Below, piece after piece: positions 7,240 to 14,999 of a stretch of 36,458 nt of DNA. The notes beneath the pieces were generated by a model. That model had not been told where the DNA came from, did no database searches, and saw nothing but the letters and a program-made list of their open reading frames with translations. The position numbers and the translations under genes were made by a program. Origin of the DNA: Halomonas korlensis (GTDB lineage Bacteria; Pseudomonadota; Gammaproteobacteria; Pseudomonadales; Halomonadaceae); assembly GCF_900116705.1 (NCBI RefSeq), contig NZ_FPBP01000021.1:1-36458 (forward strand). Reading direction: 5' to 3'. Each line of letters begins with the position of its first letter. The first letter of the stretch is position 1.

Positions 7240-7767
7240 TTACCAGAAACGCGGATAACGTCGATGCCGCGCGAGATTATTGACAAGGATCGCGATCAGC
7301 AGCATCACGCTGCTGCCGATGCCGATCGGCATCAGCGGGTACCACCAGCCCATCTGCTGAATCTCGGGACCACCGATAACCGCGATCAGCGCAGCGGCCG
7401 CCCCGGGAGGATGCACCGTATGGGTCAGCTGCATGACCAGGATCGAGAGCGATACCGCCAACGAGATGGCGAGCGGCGTCGCACCGAACAGCTGAAAGCA
7501 GCCCACGCCGATCATTGCCGAGAGCACGCTGCCGAACAGCACATTGCGCGGCTGAGCGAAGGGGCTTTCGGGGGCGGCATAGATCAATACCGACGTGGCG
7601 CCAAAGGAAGCCACTACCAGCAGATGCTGCGACAGCCAGTGGTCGTTCAGCCAACAGATGGCGCCCATGCCGCTGAAAGCGCCCAGCCATGACCAGAGGG
7701 CGTCCTGCCAGTCCGCGTTGACATGGCGCGCGCGTTCGCCGCGCATCTTGCCGAGGTAGGTTTTCAT
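7240..7767 (-). CDS. HPP-family integral membrane protein, 175 aa
   Basis: A four-helix membrane protein defined by the conserved H-P-P motif, seen here in LTHTVHPPGAAAALIAVIGG. Also typical are SFGATSVLIYAAPESPFAQP early in the protein and the closing helix GIGSSVMLLIAILVNNLARHRRYP. I chose the start MKTYLGKMRG at 7767, which has a modest GGGA upstream; 13 further codons are open before it. Some family members are implicated in nitrite transport in plastids and cyanobacteria, but the bacterial role is open. It converges with the GGDEF-EAL gene and shows no operon partner. Confidence 0.85.
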   Translation of the reverse strand: MKTYLGKMRGERARHVNADWQDALWSWLGAFSGMGAICWLNDHWLSQHLLVVASFGATSVLIYAAPESPFAQPRNVLFGSVLSAMIGVGCFQLFGATPLAISLAVSLSILVMQLTHTVHPPGAAAALIAVIGGPEIQQMGWWYPLMPIGIGSSVMLLIAILVNNLARHRRYPRFW

Positions 7768-7944
7768 ATTCCCGTTTATGCACAAAAAGAGCGCGCATAA
7801 TGCCATATTGCACTAAAAAGGTGAAATGCGGCTCGCTCATGTTGCGGTTGGGTTTTGTTCATGTTGACGACGCTAGATGACCCCACAGGAAAATAACTAC
7901 ACTCCTTGGACCAACGTGATGAAAAAGAAAGAGACGCGATGAAA

Positions 7945-8000
7945 AAGCAAGAAGCGTGGTGAAGGAGAAGCAAGAAGCGTGGTGAAGGAGAAGCAAGCGC
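7945..8000. repeat. 23-bp tandem repeat carrying SD-like motifs, about 2.4 copies
   Basis: Two identical 23-base units at 7945-7967 and 7968-7990 and a partial third at 7991-8000. Each contains GAAGGAG, a ribosome-binding-like core. A more diverged copy (GATGAAAAAGAAAGAGACGC) lies just before at about 7918. The array sits 60-115 bases upstream of the MBL gene, whose real ribosome site AAGGAGAAGC closely resembles the repeat. Confidence 0.7.
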
Positions 8001-8059
8001 AGTACAGGAGAGGCGCAGGAAGGCGCCCGTCATCAAACGTACGCTTAAGGAGAAGCGAA

Positions 8060-8902
8060 ATGTCCGATAACCCGTTGCGCAAGTCGCATCTGCCCATGAC
8101 CTCACTCAAGAGCGGCACCGTCTACGACGTGCTGCCCGATGTCGCCGGGCTGACCGTCAAGATCGTCAATATCACTTTCGTGGGTCATCCCGGCAATCGC
8201 GATGACTGGGTGCTCATCGACGCCGGCATGCCCAACGAACACAAGGCAATCCGCAAGGCGGCGGAAGCCCGCTTCGGACAGGGCGCGCGCCCCAGGGCAA
8301 TTCTCCTGACCCATGGCCATTTCGATCATGTCGGCAGCGTCGTCGAACTGACCGAGGCCTGGGAGGTGCCCGTCTACGCCCACCCGCAGGAGATTCCCTA
8401 CCTGACCGGCGAGGCGCACTACCCCGACCCGGATGTCGAGGTGGAAGGTGGTATGATCGCCAAGATGTCACGCCTCTTTCCTACCGACCCGGTCGATCTC
8501 GGCGAGCGCGTCCAGCCCCTGCCCGCCGACGGCAGCGTGCCTCATCTGCCAGACTGGCAGTGGCTACATACCCCGGGGCACAGCCCGGGACACGTCTCGT
8601 TTTTCCGTGAGCAGGATCGCGCCATGATCGTCGGCGACGCCTTCGTCACCGTCCGCCAGGACCAGCTTTACCAGGTGCTGACCCAGCAGCAGGAGCTCAG
8701 CGGCCCGCCGCGCTATTTCACGCCTGACTGGGACGCCGCGCGCGATTCCGTCCAGCGGTTAGCGGCACTGAAGCCCGATACGGCCATGACCGGCCACGGC
8801 GTTCCGATGCAAGGGAATGAGTTGAGTCTCGGCCTGGACGTGCTGGCGAAGAACTTCGACGAGGTCGCACGGCCCGCGCACGGTCGAAGTGTCGGTAACT
8901 AA
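8060..8902 (+). CDS. MBL-fold metallo-hydrolase, 280 aa
   Basis: Metallo-beta-lactamase fold hydrolase, with the zinc-binding motif LTHGHFDHVGS (H-x-H-x-D-H), a further His in LHTPGHSPGHVSFF, the bridging Asp in IVGDAF and the final His in MTGHGVPM. The start is the ATG giving MSDNPLRKSHLP, with AAGGAG about 9 bases upstream; the frame is open for 27 more codons into the repeat array but that reading has no family match. Substrate class cannot be told from the sequence; relatives include glyoxalase-II-like, lactonase-like and general hydrolases. There is no signal peptide, so it is cytoplasmic. It converges with the Crp/Fnr gene at 8948. Confidence 0.9.
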   Translation: MSDNPLRKSHLPMTSLKSGTVYDVLPDVAGLTVKIVNITFVGHPGNRDDWVLIDAGMPNEHKAIRKAAEARFGQGARPRAILLTHGHFDHVGSVVELTEAWEVPVYAHPQEIPYLTGEAHYPDPDVEVEGGMIAKMSRLFPTDPVDLGERVQPLPADGSVPHLPDWQWLHTPGHSPGHVSFFREQDRAMIVGDAFVTVRQDQLYQVLTQQQELSGPPRYFTPDWDAARDSVQRLAALKPDTAMTGHGVPMQGNELSLGLDVLAKNFDEVARPAHGRSVGN

Positions 8903-8926
8903 CCGTGTCGATGACTAACCGTGTCG
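8898..8926. repeat. 13-bp direct repeat at the MBL stop codon
   Basis: ACTAACCGTGTCG occurs at 8898-8910 and again at 8914-8926, three bases apart. The first copy contains the TAA stop of the MBL gene, so the second copy duplicates the gene's end. It probably arose by slippage. Confidence 0.7.
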
Positions 8927-8947
8927 GCTACCGCGTCAGCAACGCCA

Positions 8948-9673
8948 TCATGACGGCCCGCCGGGCAGCAGCCGCGAGATCTCGTTTCTGACCACGGCAT
9001 AGCATTCGCAACTCAGCTGCTCGAGCTTAGCGCGGTCTATGACCTCGATACGGCCACGGTGATAGTTGATGGCGCCCAGCCGATGTAGCTTTCCGGCGGC
9101 TTCGGTAACGCCCTCACGGCGAACCCCCAGCATGGAGGCAATCAGATCATGAGTCATGACCAGCTGGTTGCTCGATAGACGATCCAGTGACATCAACAAC
9201 CAGCGGCACAACTGCTGTTGCACCGAATGGTGTCGGTTGCACACCGCCGTTTGGGCCATCTGGGTCATCAGCGCCTGGGTATACAGCAACACGTGGTGCA
9301 TCAGCCCGGCGTGGCGTTCAAACTCCTCAAGAAATAGGGCTTCGTCGATACGAAAGGCCTCACCCGCCACCTGCACCAAGCCCTTGCCAACCGCAGTCTG
9401 CCCACCCATGAACAAGGCGATGCCGACCATTCCGTCGTTGCCGACCAGGGAAATCTCCGCGGAGTGGCCGCTTTGCAGCTCATAGACGAGCGACACGATG
9501 CAGGTAGTGGGAAAATAGGCGTAGTGGGTCGTTTTACCTGATTGCTGAAGTACCTCGCCCAGCGGAAGGGTGACGGCCTCAAGACTTGGAAACAGCCGCT
9601 GCTTGACATCGTCGGGCAAGGTCGCCAATAGATGGTTCTGTTGTGGGGAGAGTGACTCGAGCATGGCAGCCAT
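8948..9673 (-). CDS. Crp/Fnr-family transcriptional regulator, 241 aa
   Basis: Residues about 20-130 form a cyclic-nucleotide-binding-like beta barrel (FPSLEAVTLPLGEVLQQSG, YAYFPTTCIVSLVYELQSG, ISLVGNDGMVGIALFMGGQ). A long dimerisation helix follows, then a winged HTH at about 165-225 (LVMTHDLIASMLGVRREGVT, EAAGKLHRLGAINYHRGRIE). The Cys cluster of Fnr is absent and the cAMP-contact R-S/T pair of Crp is not evident, so the ligand is unknown. Proteins of this subgroup, with the GNDGMVG segment, are common stand-alone regulators in proteobacteria. Start ATG has GGAGG upstream. It is divergent from another Crp/Fnr gene across a 295-base region with dyads. Confidence 0.85.
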   Translation of the reverse strand: MAAMLESLSPQQNHLLATLPDDVKQRLFPSLEAVTLPLGEVLQQSGKTTHYAYFPTTCIVSLVYELQSGHSAEISLVGNDGMVGIALFMGGQTAVGKGLVQVAGEAFRIDEALFLEEFERHAGLMHHVLLYTQALMTQMAQTAVCNRHHSVQQQLCRWLLMSLDRLSSNQLVMTHDLIASMLGVRREGVTEAAGKLHRLGAINYHRGRIEVIDRAKLEQLSCECYAVVRNEISRLLPGGPS

Positions 9674-9968
9674 ACACCTCCATGTTGATTCATGTGACGC
9701 GTTATTCTGAGGTTAGCGATTAACCTTTAATAAATCACCCGCAACCACGTCTTTTTATAACAAAATGTTATTTTGTCTATACCAATATATATTTAAAAAT
9801 TAAAACCTAAATAAGGAATTTACCTTTCTCCATGGGTGTAGCAAGAACGTGACCGTTTCTCCCGTGTCTGATAGCGTTATGTTACCCAGCATACATATGA
9901 TTTTTTAGCATTAGATCTCGATCTAAACCATCTTAGCCCGACCCCTATCCGGCGAAAGGAGATCTCCC
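9674..9968. promoter_or_regulatory. Divergent promoter region between two Crp/Fnr genes, with two dyads
   Basis: A strongly AT-rich 295-base interval read outward by both regulators. Two inverted repeats stand out: AGGTTA-GCGAT-TAACCT at 9710-9726, close to the leftward gene, and ACAAAAT-GTT-ATTTTGT at 9760-9776. Either could be a binding site for one of the regulators. Neither matches the E. coli Fnr consensus (TTGAT-N4-ATCAA) or the Crp consensus (TGTGA-N6-TCACA). No reading frame is seen. Confidence 0.5.
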
Positions 9969-10694
9969 TTGATTGATGCGCTGATAAATAAACTGGAAAA
10001 TTACCTGACGCTCTCCGACGCCGATAAACAGCATCTTACGAACGCCGTTGATCGCGTGGAGGATATTAAGAAGGATCAGGACATCATTCTGGTGAACGAG
10101 AAGCCTGAGTTCGTTCACCTCATCATCGAGGGTTGGGCCTGCCGCTACAAGCTGTTGGCGGACGGCCAGCGTGCCATCGTGGCCTATCTTATCCCCGGCG
10201 ATCTCTGCGATATTCATATCGCCCTGCTCGATCACATGGATCACTCGGTCTGCAGTCTTACGCCGCTCAAGATCGCCTATCTGTCGCGCGAGAAAATCGA
10301 AGAAATGTTCTTCAATAACAACACCCTGGCCCGCGCCTTCTTCTGGTCGGCGCTGATTGAAGAATCCATCATGCGCGAATGGTTCGCCAATGTGACCAGC
10401 CGGCCGGCCGACAAGCGCCTGGCTCACATGTTCTGCGAAATCATGATGCGCTATCGCGCGGCGGGGCTGACGGATCGCCACGACAGCATCCACTTTCCCC
10501 TGACCCAGAACGAGTTGGCCGATGCCGCCGGGCTCTCCGTGGTGCATACCAACCGGGTGCTTCAGCGGCTACGCAAGGAAGGACTGATCACCTATGCCAA
10601 CAAGCATCTGGAGATCAAGGACTGGGATCGATTGAAAACCTTTGGCGACTTCGATCCGCGCTACATGCATTTAAGTGAAGCCGTCATGCAGTAG
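9969..10694 (+). CDS. Crp/Fnr-family transcriptional regulator, 241 aa (TTG start)
   Basis: The start is TTG at 9969, chosen because AAGGAG lies 7 bases upstream and the frame holds no ATG until far into the protein. The N-terminal effector domain includes DIILVNEKPEFVHLIIEGWA, LADGQRAIVAYLIPGDLCDI and a dimer helix. The C-terminal winged helix (about 150-225) includes FPLTQNELADAAGLSVVHTN, the recognition helix NRVLQRLRKEGLIT and KHLEIKDWDRL. This matches the Crp/Fnr subgroup with the L-x-P-G-D-L-C-D core, lacking the Fnr Fe-S cysteines. It probably senses a small molecule or stress signal. It differs clearly in sequence from its divergent neighbour, so it is not a recent duplicate. Confidence 0.88.
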   Translation: MIDALINKLENYLTLSDADKQHLTNAVDRVEDIKKDQDIILVNEKPEFVHLIIEGWACRYKLLADGQRAIVAYLIPGDLCDIHIALLDHMDHSVCSLTPLKIAYLSREKIEEMFFNNNTLARAFFWSALIEESIMREWFANVTSRPADKRLAHMFCEIMMRYRAAGLTDRHDSIHFPLTQNELADAAGLSVVHTNRVLQRLRKEGLITYANKHLEIKDWDRLKTFGDFDPRYMHLSEAVMQ

Positions 10695-10735
10695 CATCGC
10701 GGGTTTTACTCACACAGCACCTGCTCGCACAGCTG

Positions 10736-11833
10736 CTATTCACACAGAATCAGCGCGGCCTCCAATGATAGCCCGGGGCCGAACCCCATCGTCACGCAGG
10801 GGCCGGTGGCACCCTGGGCACGCAAACGTTCGAGAATGAACAGCACGGTAGGCGACGACATGTTGCCATGCTCGGCCAGCACCTCGGCCGACAGCTGGGC
10901 GGCCTGCTCTGGCAAGTCCAGGGCACTGGTCGCCGCGCGCAGGATCTCCGGGCCGCCGGGGTGAATGACCCAGTGGCGAATATCACCCAGCGTCATCCCG
11001 TGCCCCGCCAGCCACTGCTCGATCCAGGCGGCAAGTGTCTCCCGCACCAGCTTGGGCACTGCGCTTGACAACGTCATGTCGAAGCCGTGATCACCAATGC
11101 GCCAGGTCATCGCGTCCGCCGACCCGGAGGTCAAACGGCTGGCGGTATCGACCAGCCGCCAGGCGTTCTCGCCAGCCTCACCCACCACGACGGCACCGGC
11201 GCCATCGGCGAAAAGCCCATTGGCGACGATCTTCTGGGCGTCCCAGCCATACTGGAAGTGCAGGCTGCACAGCTCGACACAGCACACCAGCACGCGCGGC
11301 CGGGCGCACGTCTGAGCCAGGGCACTCGCCGTGCGCAGGCCGTTGAGGGCGCCGTGGCAGCCCATGAACCCCAAGTGCAGGCGCCCGATATCCACTGACA
11401 GCCCCAGCCGCTCGACCAGGTGCGCGTCGAGCCCCGGCGCCATCATGCCGGTGCACGACACGCACACCAGATGGGTGATCTCGCCGGGTTCAATCGCAGC
11501 ATCCGCCAGCGCCCGACGGCACGCCGCCTCGGCAAGCGGCGGCGCCTCCTGCTCGTAGCGCTGCAAGCGCGACGCCGTGGTCGGCCCGCGCTCGTCCGGC
11601 GTTTGCGGCACGGGGAAGAAGGCCTCGAACCCGGCCGTCCCCTGCTCGGCATCGACCAGCACACTGCCACGACGCTGAATGCCGCTGTGCCGATAGAGGC
11701 GGCGAACCCAGGCCTGCTGACGCGGCGTGACGCCACAACGCACCTGAGCCAGCGTGGCCGCCGTCTCCTGGCTGGTTAGGGCCGGGGGCGACGCCACCCC
11801 GAGTCCCAGAATGCTTGCCTGTGGTGACGTCAT
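10736..11833 (-). CDS. Type III polyketide synthase (chalcone/stilbene synthase family), 365 aa
   Basis: Homodimeric ketosynthase that extends an acyl-CoA starter with malonyl-CoA. The catalytic triad is visible: Cys159 in GFMGCHGALNG, His291 in WVIHPGGPEIL and Asn324 in EHGNMSSPTV; the family loop GFGPGL is at 350-355. Length is normal. Its start (MTSPQASILG) is set by GGGAGG upstream and by ATGA overlap with the preceding oxidoreductase stop. It is third in an operon with a methyltransferase and an FAD oxidoreductase, the same set of functions as the Streptomyces srs locus, which makes alkylresorcinol methyl ethers and quinones. By analogy the product is probably an alkylresorcinol, alkylpyrone or quinone lipid; starter and chain length cannot be read from the sequence. 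Confidence 0.92.
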   Translation of the reverse strand: MTSPQASILGLGVASPPALTSQETAATLAQVRCGVTPRQQAWVRRLYRHSGIQRRGSVLVDAEQGTAGFEAFFPVPQTPDERGPTTASRLQRYEQEAPPLAEAACRRALADAAIEPGEITHLVCVSCTGMMAPGLDAHLVERLGLSVDIGRLHLGFMGCHGALNGLRTASALAQTCARPRVLVCCVELCSLHFQYGWDAQKIVANGLFADGAGAVVVGEAGENAWRLVDTASRLTSGSADAMTWRIGDHGFDMTLSSAVPKLVRETLAAWIEQWLAGHGMTLGDIRHWVIHPGGPEILRAATSALDLPEQAAQLSAEVLAEHGNMSSPTVLFILERLRAQGATGPCVTMGFGPGLSLEAALILCE

Positions 11834-13098
11834 TTCGCCTCCCGTGGCTCGAGCCATCGGTTGTCGTGATTGAAATTGCCTTTGAAATAGCCCTGATGCA
11901 GCCAGGCCGTGAAAGGCGCGGCCAGCCCCGGCGCGGCGTGCAGGATAGGCAATAGCGCCGAGACCAGCCGTGGGCGGCGCAGCACCGCCGCTACCCCGCG
12001 ACAGCCCCGCTGACGGGTATGCAGCAACTTGCCGTGCCGAGCCGTCCAGCGGCTGACGATGCCGTCATGCCAGCCACTCATTGCCTCGAGCGCCAGAGGC
12101 TCCAGGGCCGCGGCACTCGCCAGCGCCCAGCCCATGCCCTCGCCGGTGAACGGCTCCACGTAACCCGCCGCATCGCCCAGTACCAGCACTCGCTCGCCGC
12201 CCAGTCGGGTGCGCCGGCGGGTCAGCCTTGGTGTGCCCTGCCAGACGCACTCGTGCAGCGCGCCGGGGGCGGGCAGCCGCGTCTGCGCCAACAGTGCTGC
12301 GACCGCCGGCCCCGGGCCGCCCTGCTGCTTGACCCAATGCGGGTCGAGCGCGGCGCCGATATTGAGCGCCCCGTTCTCGACCCGCACCAGCCCGACATAG
12401 CCAGGCGCCCCGCACGCCATATGGATCGCCCCGGGCGGGTACGCCGGCGCTTCGATCCTCGCGCCGTGAACACTAGATCCGTAAACATTAGCGCCGTGAA
12501 CGATCGTGCCCAGGCCGATCCGCGCCCCGGCATCGACGTGCATGTCGCCCGGCGAAACCTCGCGCAGCAACCGGCTGCCCAGCCCGTCGCTGGCGACCAC
12601 CAGCCTGGCCGTGACCCTGGCCCGCTCGTCCGCGGTCGATAACCAGACGCTGCGTCGGCCTTCTTCAATTCGCTTATTACTTCCATCAATTTGCTCGCGC
12701 CCGTGGCCACGCGGCGGCTCGAGTGACGCTCGTGTCGCGGAGAGAAAATGCACTCCCTGAGCAACGGCCTGGTCCACCAGCAGTGCATCGAGCCGGCGAC
12801 GGCTGATGGCCCGGCCCGCAGGCAAGGCCAGCTCGGCCTGGCGTTTACCGCAGGCCAGGTGCAAGCGGTGGTAGGCCGCGCCGGCAATCGCGATATCGGC
12901 CAGACCGAGGTCGCGAAACCCCTGCAGGGTCGCGGCGTTGAGGCAGCCACCGCAAGGCTTGTCGCGGGGCCAGGTGGCCTTCTCGACCAGCAGTACTCGA
13001 CAGCCACGGCGCGCCAGACGAAAGGCACTTACGGCGCCAGCGATGCCCGCACCCACCACGACCACATCCCAGTCGCGGGGCAGGCTCGCCAGGCTCAT
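11830..13098 (-). CDS. FAD-dependent oxidoreductase (geranylgeranyl-reductase/monooxygenase-like), 422 aa
   Basis: N-terminal Rossmann dinucleotide motif DVVVVGAGIAGAVSAFRLAR, then the RDKPCGGCLNA motif characteristic of the geranylgeranyl reductase/flavin-monooxygenase group, and a second FAD motif VLVLGDAAGYVEPFTGEGMG. The start MSLASLPRDW is chosen because its ATG overlaps the methyltransferase stop (ATGA); the frame is open 22 codons upstream. In type III PKS operons such enzymes hydroxylate or oxidise the aromatic product, or saturate chains. The codons for GANVYGSSVHGARIEA include a short duplicated unit (V-x-G-A/S-N/S-V). It probably acts between or after the methyltransferase and the PKS on the same lipid. 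Confidence 0.88.
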   Translation of the reverse strand: MSLASLPRDWDVVVVGAGIAGAVSAFRLARRGCRVLLVEKATWPRDKPCGGCLNAATLQGFRDLGLADIAIAGAAYHRLHLACGKRQAELALPAGRAISRRRLDALLVDQAVAQGVHFLSATRASLEPPRGHGREQIDGSNKRIEEGRRSVWLSTADERARVTARLVVASDGLGSRLLREVSPGDMHVDAGARIGLGTIVHGANVYGSSVHGARIEAPAYPPGAIHMACGAPGYVGLVRVENGALNIGAALDPHWVKQQGGPGPAVAALLAQTRLPAPGALHECVWQGTPRLTRRRTRLGGERVLVLGDAAGYVEPFTGEGMGWALASAAALEPLALEAMSGWHDGIVSRWTARHGKLLHTRQRGCRGVAAVLRRPRLVSALLPILHAAPGLAAPFTAWLHQGYFKGNFNHDNRWLEPREAK

Positions 13099-13832
13099 GA
13101 GCGGCTTTCCTTGCCAAACTCGGGAGACGACCACTGCATCAAGAAGCGGCTCGGCCAGTGGCACTGGAAGGTCGCCGTCGTCAATCCCGCCTCTCTGGCC
13201 AGCCGGCGCGCCTCGGGCAGGGTCAGGGCCGCGCGCACCGAGCGCACGCCGTCTTCGTGTACCATCGGCGACGACGAGAGCAGGCGGGTGCCGAAGTAGG
13301 CCAGTCCGTACCCCAGATGACAGCGCAGCAGATCGCTGATCAACAGATGATCGGTCTGGTACGACAGCTGGCGCAGCAGGGAGACAATCTCGGGGTCATC
13401 GAGGTGATGCAGGAAGAGCGTCGAGATGACGATGTGATAATGCCGCGGCAGCGGCTCGATGCGCGCGTCCCAGCAGAAACAGCGCACCGCGACATGCTGG
13501 TGCCGGGCCGCCTCATCGGCCACATGCAGGGCGGTGGGGCTGATATCGCAGGCCTCGACCTCCAGGGCGATGCCCGCACGCCGGGCACGGCAGGCGAGCT
13601 CGATCGCCACATCACCGCCGCCGGTGGCAACATCCAGCAGCTTCAAGGGCCGGTGATGCCGCGCCTCGGCGATACGCAGGATGCACGGCCAGAGCACGGC
13701 AGCCGTGCGGCTCGCGACATTGATACGCCGCAGGCCCCGCAGCGCCTGAAGGTGCGTCTGGTCATCGAGGTCGGCAGCATCCATCAGCTCACCCTCGAGC
13801 CGACGATGCGAAAGCGACATGAACATTTCCAT
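13095..13832 (-). CDS. Class I SAM-dependent methyltransferase, 245 aa
   Basis: SAM-binding motif I LKLLDVATGGGDVAIELACR, acidic residue in VEACDISPTALHVADEAA, motif with CWDARIEPLP, and IVISTLFLHHLDDPEIVSLL in the post-motif II position. This is the UbiE/Coq5-like or small-molecule O-methyltransferase pattern. It is first of a three-gene operon (methyltransferase, FAD oxidoreductase, type III PKS) with 4-base overlaps, so it probably methylates the polyketide product. Two starts are possible: the ATG at 13832 or the internal MDAADLDD, which has GGTGAG upstream. The family pattern LDDQTHLQALRGLRRIN begins near residue 22, so both are compatible. Confidence 0.88.
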   Translation of the reverse strand: MEMFMSLSHRRLEGELMDAADLDDQTHLQALRGLRRINVASRTAAVLWPCILRIAEARHHRPLKLLDVATGGGDVAIELACRARRAGIALEVEACDISPTALHVADEAARHQHVAVRCFCWDARIEPLPRHYHIVISTLFLHHLDDPEIVSLLRQLSYQTDHLLISDLLRCHLGYGLAYFGTRLLSSSPMVHEDGVRSVRAALTLPEARRLAREAGLTTATFQCHWPSRFLMQWSSPEFGKESRS

Positions 13833-13900
13833 ATGCTCGTTGTGAAGTCAGGAATGCGGCGAAGCCGCTCAAACTACTATCGTCAGCATGCTCGGGGGGG

Positions 13901-14716
13901 TCAAGCTGGCGGTCGGATCAGCCCCACCACACTAACAACGATCAGCACTGCGCCCAGCACCCGGAAGAACAGCCCCGTATCGGCCTTGAGCATGTATTGG
14001 TGAGCGCGCTCGCCCAGCAGGTGGCCGGCAAAGGCGCACGGCAACAGCCAGAGATGATGGATCAGCTGCAGGTCCACCCCGGCGATCAGGAACGACACCA
14101 TCTTGATCACCACCAGGATGAACCACAGCACGAACATGGTATCGCGCAGCTGCGCCTTGGCCACGTGGGAGGCGAACACCGCCACAATCAGCGGCGCCCC
14201 GATCAACGAGGTCCCGCTCACATAACCGCCAAGCGCCAGCAGCACGTAATCGACGTACTTGTTGCGGCTCCTGAACGGCCGGTTCAGCACGTAGCCGATG
14301 GCGTAGATGATCACGATCACGAAGATGATGCTGGTCATCACGTTCGCAGGCAGCGTCAGCAGGCCCACCACGCCGATCAGCTTCGGCACAATCATGATCT
14401 TCAGCGCCTTGAACAGGTACGCCCAATCGATATTGCTGTCTTCCGGGGTCACGCTCGCGCCCGGAGGCACCGTGCCGGCGCTCGTCTGTCGCTGAAGGCT
14501 CTGAAGCTGACGATGGCCGCTCCAGGCGATCCAGCTCGAAAAGATCAGCAGATGCACGGCGATGATCGGCAAGAAGACCAGCGGCTCGTTCATCACCAGC
14601 AGCAGGAAGGGCAGCGCCAGCACCGCCCCGCCAAAGCCCAGGCTCGTCCTGACGAAACCGCTCCAGGCGAAGATCAAGCCGATCAGCAGATATTCATACC
14701 AGAGGAGATCGGACAT
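13901..14716 (-). CDS. Sulfite exporter TauE/SafE-family permease, 271 aa
   Basis: About eight hydrophobic segments in two halves. The first half has the family motif FVRTSLGFGGAVLALPFLLL and the second GGYVSGTSLIGAPLIVAVFA, the two inverted repeats that define TauE/SafE. A polar loop of about 35 residues at 70-105 separates the second and third helices. It is a likely anion exporter (sulfite, sulfoacetate or another organic anion). The gene precedes the methyltransferase gene on the same strand with a 68-base gap and is divergent from a sulfonate-type ABC importer, so a link to organosulfur turnover is plausible but unproven. Export of the PKS product is an alternative with less support. Confidence 0.88.
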   Translation of the reverse strand: MSDLLWYEYLLIGLIFAWSGFVRTSLGFGGAVLALPFLLLVMNEPLVFLPIIAVHLLIFSSWIAWSGHRQLQSLQRQTSAGTVPPGASVTPEDSNIDWAYLFKALKIMIVPKLIGVVGLLTLPANVMTSIIFVIVIIYAIGYVLNRPFRSRNKYVDYVLLALGGYVSGTSLIGAPLIVAVFASHVAKAQLRDTMFVLWFILVVIKMVSFLIAGVDLQLIHHLWLLPCAFAGHLLGERAHQYMLKADTGLFFRVLGAVLIVVSVVGLIRPPA

Positions 14717-14999
14717 GGGCTCGCTTGTCGTCAGGAGCAGCGAAAGGAAGCAGATATAAAGTAAAAGCTAAAGGAAATAGCGCCAAAAAAGAAGCCTCAT
14801 ACGCGCCAGGCGGGAACTGAACGCCTTTACGTCTGTATAAAATCATTATATCATTTCAGCTAGTAATTCTATTTTGGAATATATCCTAGTGACGTATGGG
14901 AATTAGAACCCCCGCTGAGACTAAAACCCCACCGAGATAAGCCCTTCCGCATGGGGTTAACACGTCACGTAACAGGATAACTAAGCGCCGGAAAATCAT
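14717..14999. promoter_or_regulatory. Divergent promoter region between TauE/SafE and ABC importer genes
   Basis: A 283-base AT-rich intergenic region read outward in both directions. An inverted repeat AACCCCA (14925-14931) and TGGGGTT (14952-14958) brackets a 20-base loop upstream of the ABC operon. GTGACGTA (about 14889) and ACGTCACGT (about 14962) add a recurring CACGT/GACGT theme. No reading frame and no known riboswitch pattern was recognised. Confidence 0.4.

Noticed and set aside
9760..9776. Fnr or Crp box between the two regulators
   Set aside because: The dyad ACAAAAT-GTT-ATTTTGT does not fit TTGAT-N4-ATCAA or TGTGA-N6-TCACA, so it is listed only as a generic dyad.
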